Shown piece after piece: positions 5,362-8,091 of a stretch of DNA of 8,091 bases (the first letter of the stretch is position 1; each line of letters begins with the position of its first letter). The DNA is taken from NCBI GenBank assembly GCA_937121005.1, contig CAKZKB010000218.1, positions 1-8,091 of the forward strand, written 5' to 3'. This stretch comes from an uncultured cyanobacterium. Its GTDB lineage: Bacteria; Cyanobacteriota; Cyanobacteriia; Cyanobacteriales; Geitlerinemataceae. The notes beneath the pieces were generated by a model. It was not told the DNA's origin. It did no database searches and saw nothing but the letters and a program-made list of their open reading frames with translations. The translations under genes and the position numbers were made by a program.

Positions 5362-6731
5362 TCTACAAGGTTCTCGCTCTTTTTCAAACCCTCTGTTGGC
5401 GACGATCGCTTGGCCCGCAACAAATAGGTTGGCAGTTCGCCTTTCCCTTTGATGGGAATGCGGCCCCGAGGTTCGAGGACGTAGCCACTCTGGAGGCGAT
5501 CGTAGGTGGCTTCAGTGACTTGAATGCAGTCGGCCAAACCATGAGACTCCATGCGACTGGCCAGGTTGACAGTATCCCCCCACAGATCGTAAATAAATTT
5601 TTTGATGCCAATTACGCCTGCAACCACCGGGCCGATCGCGATACCAATGCGAATGCTAAACTGCTGTCCGGCGATCCGATTAAAATTCGCTAGGGCCGCT
5701 TGCATATCGAGGGCCATATCGGCGATCGCCTCGGCACAATCCTCCCGAGGAACGGGCAAACCCGATACTACCATATAGGCATCGCCAATGGTTTTAATTT
5801 TCTCTAAACCGTGACGATCGGCCAGGCGATCGAATTCGGAGAAAATCTGGTTCAGCCATCTGACCAATTCGGCAGGTTCGATGTGGCTAGATAGGGCCGT
5901 AAACCCGACAATATCGGCAAATAGAACCCCCGCGTCGGCAAAACTATCCGCGATCGCTTCGCTTTCGACTTGTTGTTTGAGGCGTTCGGCGATGGGATGG
6001 GGTAAGATATTGAGCAGCAACCGTTCGGAGCGATCGCGTTCGGATTCTAAGGTTCGGTACGCCTTTTCTAAGGCCCGGCGGGCGTTAAACTCCGACCGCC
6101 GAATGCGATCGTATAGAAATACAGATAAATCGCAAATTAACGCCGTCCAGGTCATATAAAGAAAGGTCAGAGAGGGGGTTAAAAATGTGGCTGGCATTTG
6201 CACGTCTAAATTGAGTGCGGTCATGCCAAAAATCCAGTATGCCAGTACCCCCAACTGCGACAATAAATGCAACGGCCAGTACACAGAAATTAACGTTGCT
6301 TGCCCCAAAAATACCAACGGCCACACCAAGAAAGAAGGCATGAGAACCCCTGAAAACGTATCTCGAATCTGAGGACTCAAGCCCAGAAGCCAAGAAAAGA
6401 TTAAGAACATGACACCGGGACGGTGGCGACCGAAGGGAGTTTGTAGCAACCCCAGACACAGCAACAAGCAAACCTCGACCACCAGTTGCATCCGCAACCA
6501 ATTTATATTAAATGCGTCAGAGTTCGATCGCCAATAGCTGATTTCTAAAACGGTAAAACTGAGATAGAGTACCAATGCTAAAACGATGCCCAGTCGCAAG
6601 CGTTCTTTCAAAAAGTGCCGCCGCCACGCCTCGTAGTCGAGGGTTTCGATCTCGTCTTTTGTCGGCAAGCCATCGATGTGTTGCAGCAAACGACTTAAGC
6701 GAATTTGCCACCGTTTTAGGGTTCTTTTCAT
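5358..6731 (-). CDS. Membrane-anchored class III adenylate cyclase
   Basis: A 457-residue protein predicted to make cAMP from ATP. Residues 1-44 form a charged N-terminus. Six hydrophobic segments lie near 45-66, 83-96, 107-119, 133-152, 154-173 and 184-206. A signalling helix or coiled coil follows (about 208-252, with LLLNILPHPIAERLK). The class III catalytic domain spans about 264-440. Metal-binding aspartates are Asp273 (FADIVGFT) and Asp317 (IGDAY). Lys313 (EKIKTIGD) and Asp382 (YDLWGDTVN) are the adenine-selecting pair, so ATP and not GTP is expected. Asn389 and Arg393 (VNLASRM) are the transition-state residues. All catalytic residues are present, so a homodimer should be active. The six-TM region has no named sensor domain that I recognise; its ligand is unknown. 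The gene overlaps the flavin reductase start by 4 bp, and a candidate promoter sits at 6771-6798. Confidence 0.92.
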   Translation of the reverse strand: MKRTLKRWQIRLSRLLQHIDGLPTKDEIETLDYEAWRRHFLKERLRLGIVLALVLYLSFTVLEISYWRSNSDAFNINWLRMQLVVEVCLLLCLGLLQTPFGRHRPGVMFLIFSWLLGLSPQIRDTFSGVLMPSFLVWPLVFLGQATLISVYWPLHLLSQLGVLAYWIFGMTALNLDVQMPATFLTPSLTFLYMTWTALICDLSVFLYDRIRRSEFNARRALEKAYRTLESERDRSERLLLNILPHPIAERLKQQVESEAIADSFADAGVLFADIVGFTALSSHIEPAELVRWLNQIFSEFDRLADRHGLEKIKTIGDAYMVVSGLPVPREDCAEAIADMALDMQAALANFNRIAGQQFSIRIGIAIGPVVAGVIGIKKFIYDLWGDTVNLASRMESHGLADCIQVTEATYDRLQSGYVLEPRGRIPIKGKGELPTYLLRAKRSSPTEGLKKSENLVE

Positions 6732-6770
6732 GTCATAGCCCAGGGGTGAGGGGAGAGAACCACTGCTAGT

Positions 6771-6798
6771 GTAATACCATTTTCCACAATTAATGCAA
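6771..6798 (-). promoter_or_regulatory. Candidate promoter for the cyclase-flavin reductase operon
   Basis: On the minus strand, TTGCAT (6798-6793), a 16-bp spacer and TATTAC (6776-6771) preceded by TGG resemble a sigma-70 promoter with an extended -10. The start would fall near 6764, about 33 nt ahead of the cyclase ATG. That ATG has no evident Shine-Dalgarno; the leader on the coding strand is C/T-rich. I saw no TGTGA-N6-TCACA site for a cAMP receptor protein. Confidence 0.4.
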
Positions 6799-6871
6799 AA
6801 AATTACGTTAAGGATTGAGATAGGCTTATTTTTTAACCCGAGTTCGATTTTTCAAAGGGCGATAAAAAAAC

Positions 6872-6895
6872 GCCGATCGATGTGCCGCCGATCGA
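6872..6895. repeat. Direct repeat GCCGATCGA in the divergent spacer
   Basis: GCCGATCGA occurs at 6872-6880 and again at 6887-6895, a 15-bp spacing. It lies in the 271-bp region between the divergent cyclase (starts 6731) and hydrolase (starts 7003) genes. CGATCG is very common in this genome, so the repeat could be HIP1-related background and not an operator. Nothing else in 6799-6990 reads as a gene or RNA. Confidence 0.4.
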
Positions 6896-6990
6896 GTCTG
6901 TTGGGGCTATAGTGGGGGCTGATTTTTGTTGAAGTCTCCCGAATCGAGAGCGTCGATCGCGTTTCTAGCGGAAAATGCGTAGTTTCGCGG

Positions 6991-6996
6991 TAAGAT
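6991..6996 (+). promoter_or_regulatory. -10-like TAAGAT immediately ahead of the hydrolase ATG
   Basis: TAAGAT ends 6 bp before the ATG at 7003. A transcript started from it at the usual distance would begin at or next to the A of that ATG, giving a leaderless mRNA, which would agree with the absence of a Shine-Dalgarno sequence. No good -35 is visible, so this is weak. The TAA of the same hexamer is also the in-frame stop that fixes the gene start. Confidence 0.25.
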
Positions 6997-7002
6997 AGAC
7001 CT

Positions 7003-7857
7003 ATGAAGAGCATCGACATTGGCGGGATCCCCCACGCTTACGACCTGACTGATTTCGGTAGAAGCGATCGCACCCTGGTCTTTTTGCACGGGTGGCTGTT
7101 GAGCCGTCGCTACTGGCAGCCTGTTGTGTCTCGGCTGACCCCAGAATACCGATGTTTGTGCTACGATTTGCGCGGCTTTGGCGACTCCCAACCGCGATCC
7201 TATCCCACCACCGACGATCGCGGTTACGCCCCCATTGACTACGCCAAGGACTTAGGCGAACTCCTCGATCGCCTCAATATTAACAAAGCCTGGTTGGTGG
7301 GGCATTCCCTCGGCGGCACCATTGCCCTGTGGGGAGCCCATTTGTTCGGCGATCGCGTCGAAGGAGTCATCTGCGTCAACGCTGGCGGTGGAATTTATCT
7401 GAAAGAAGAATTCGAGCGTTTTCGTACCGCAGGGGCCGCGATCGTCAAAATACGCCCCCGATGGTTGTGTTCTATTCCCTTGCTACACTGGTTGTTTGCG
7501 CGTTCCAGCGTCGCCCGTCCCGTCGATAGCAGTTGGGGCCGACAGCGTTCTATCGATTTTGTGGCTGCCCATCCCGCCGCCGCTTTGGGTACGCTGCTCG
7601 ATTCTACCACAGAAGCGGAAGTGCACCAGCTACCGCAAATTGTCGCCCAACTGTGTCAGCCGGCCTATTTTATTGCAGGTAGCAAGGATGCGGTGATGGA
7701 TCCGAAATACGTTCGTCATTTGGCCAGTTTTCATCCTTTATTTCAGAAAGGCTGCGAAAATGTGTTTGAAATTGCTGAATGCGGCCATTTGGCTTCTATC
7801 GAACAACCGGATGCTGTCGTCGATCGCATTCGCACGATTTTGAGCCAAACTGATTGA
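7003..7857 (+). CDS. Alpha/beta-fold hydrolase
   Basis: A 284-residue cytoplasmic protein with a complete alpha/beta hydrolase signature. The oxyanion-hole motif is HGW at 29-31 (VFLHGWLLS). DLRGFGDS lies at 55-62. The nucleophile elbow is GHSLGG at 100-105, with Ser102. The acidic residue is Asp229 (AGSKDAVMDP), and the histidine is His262 (ECGHLASIEQPD). A cap region covers about 131-205, with a Trp/Arg-rich stretch (RPRWLCSIPLLHWLF). Length and motif spacing are normal for the family, which includes esterases, lipases, haloalkane dehalogenases and C-C hydrolases; the sequence does not tell me the substrate. The start is well fixed: an in-frame TAA at 6991-6993 leaves ATG 7003 as the first start. 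It is divergent from the cyclase and has no gene downstream within the window, so it is probably monocistronic. Confidence 0.9.
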   Translation: MKSIDIGGIPHAYDLTDFGRSDRTLVFLHGWLLSRRYWQPVVSRLTPEYRCLCYDLRGFGDSQPRSYPTTDDRGYAPIDYAKDLGELLDRLNINKAWLVGHSLGGTIALWGAHLFGDRVEGVICVNAGGGIYLKEEFERFRTAGAAIVKIRPRWLCSIPLLHWLFARSSVARPVDSSWGRQRSIDFVAAHPAAALGTLLDSTTEAEVHQLPQIVAQLCQPAYFIAGSKDAVMDPKYVRHLASFHPLFQKGCENVFEIAECGHLASIEQPDAVVDRIRTILSQTD

Positions 7858-7945
7858 TATCATTTTCCTATATCGCGAATCCCGGTAAAAAAGACATACA
7901 CCGATCCCGACGATCGCTCCTTATCCCCGGCCTAGGCGCTAAAAC

Positions 7946-7964
7946 CCCGACCCTTTAGGGCGGG
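7946..7964. other. GC-rich hairpin beside TCAA: IS200/IS605-like end or minus-strand terminator
   Basis: CCCG-A-CCC-TTTA-GGG-CGGG folds into a 7-bp stem with one bulged A and a TTTA loop. On the plus strand it is preceded by AAAACC and followed, after CCTCCA, by TCAAG. Hairpins of the form CCCCG-CC-TTTAGGGCGGGG followed closely by TCAA occur at right ends of IS200/IS605-family elements. However, the hydrolase gene ends only 88 bp to the left, so no intact element lies on that side. On the minus strand the hairpin is followed by GGTTTTAG, so it could instead end a transcript entering from the right. I cannot decide between these. Confidence 0.45.
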
Positions 7965-8001
7965 CCTCCATCAAGTGACGGTTAAATTTTGTAACACGCT
8001 C

Positions 8002-8030
8002 TTCACACCCACTCGCTTGTGTGTTAAACT
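8002..8030 (+). promoter_or_regulatory. Candidate promoter firing off the right edge
   Basis: TTCACA (8002-8007), a 17-bp spacer and TAAACT (8025-8030) is the best-spaced sigma-70-like promoter on the plus strand in this window. A transcript would start near 8037, and 8037-8091 contains no start codon with a sustained reading frame. The spacer includes the inverted repeat CACAC...GTGTG (8004-8008 and 8019-8023). The product, coding or non-coding, lies beyond the window. Confidence 0.4.
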
Positions 8031-8091
8031 AAAAACGTGAGTCTAGTAGGCGTATCGACTGCGTGTTGAAACATTCCTAGTACGGAGAAAT

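Noticed and set aside
6085..6501. Minus-strand open frame of 138 codons within the cyclase gene
   Set aside because: Alternative frame of the TM region; the cyclase frame has continuous domain support and this one has none.
7858..8091. tRNA or other standard RNA gene
   Set aside because: No cloverleaf arms or T-loop consensus found on either strand by eye; only short hairpins are present.
8046..8091. Minus-strand C-terminal fragment (FLRTRNVSTRSRYAY then stop) at the right edge
   Set aside because: Only about 15 codons, no recognisable family, and random frames of this length are expected.

Overview
The window looks like cyanobacterial chromosome. The best evidence is the density of the palindrome GCGATCGC (HIP1): I count about 19 exact copies in 8.1 kb, plus many CGATCG partials. 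Two AT- or purine-rich heptamer tandem tracts, of the kind reported in filamentous cyanobacteria, and the gene families themselves (RTX surface proteins, class III adenylate cyclase, a flavin reductase resembling the C-terminal module of flavodiiron proteins) point the same way. A filamentous, HIP1-rich lineage is my inference; I cannot name a genus.

Layout. 1-160 (-) is the N-terminal end of a lipoprotein that runs off the left edge. It is divergent, across only 44 bp, from an EamA/DMT-type 10-TM transporter (205-1113, +). A 208-bp spacer carries a heptamer tract and a small palindrome. Next comes a ~1009-residue modular RTX protein (1322-4351, +) with this order: jelly-roll-like N-terminus, Ig-like Big_5, lamin-tail domain, second Big_5, cadherin-like repeat, 17 RTX nonapeptides and a C-terminal export module. 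It ends 15 bp from the convergent end of a MIF/tautomerase homologue (4367-4717, -).

Upstream of the tautomerase on the same strand is a heptamer tract, then a stand-alone flavin reductase-domain protein (4849-5361, -). The flavin reductase overlaps by 4 bp the 3' end of a six-TM adenylate cyclase (5358-6731, -). A 271-bp divergent spacer separates the cyclase from an alpha/beta hydrolase (7003-7857, +). The last 234 bp contain no gene I can support. They hold a GC-rich hairpin followed by TCAA, reminiscent of an IS200/IS605-type end or a minus-strand terminator, and a good promoter-like sequence pointing off the right edge.

Functional reading. The minus-strand cyclase and flavin reductase are almost certainly translationally coupled, suggesting a membrane cAMP-signalling unit linked to flavin or redox chemistry; the tautomerase may or may not share that transcript. 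The RTX protein is probably secreted by a type I system encoded elsewhere and binds calcium outside the cell. The transporter, lipoprotein and hydrolase appear to be independent units. I see no CRISPR array, tRNA, rRNA or complete mobile element. The most unusual points are the RTX/lamin-tail architecture without a recognisable catalytic domain, the in-phase use of HIP1 octamers inside RTX repeats, the cyclase-flavin reductase overlap, and the unexplained right-hand edge.
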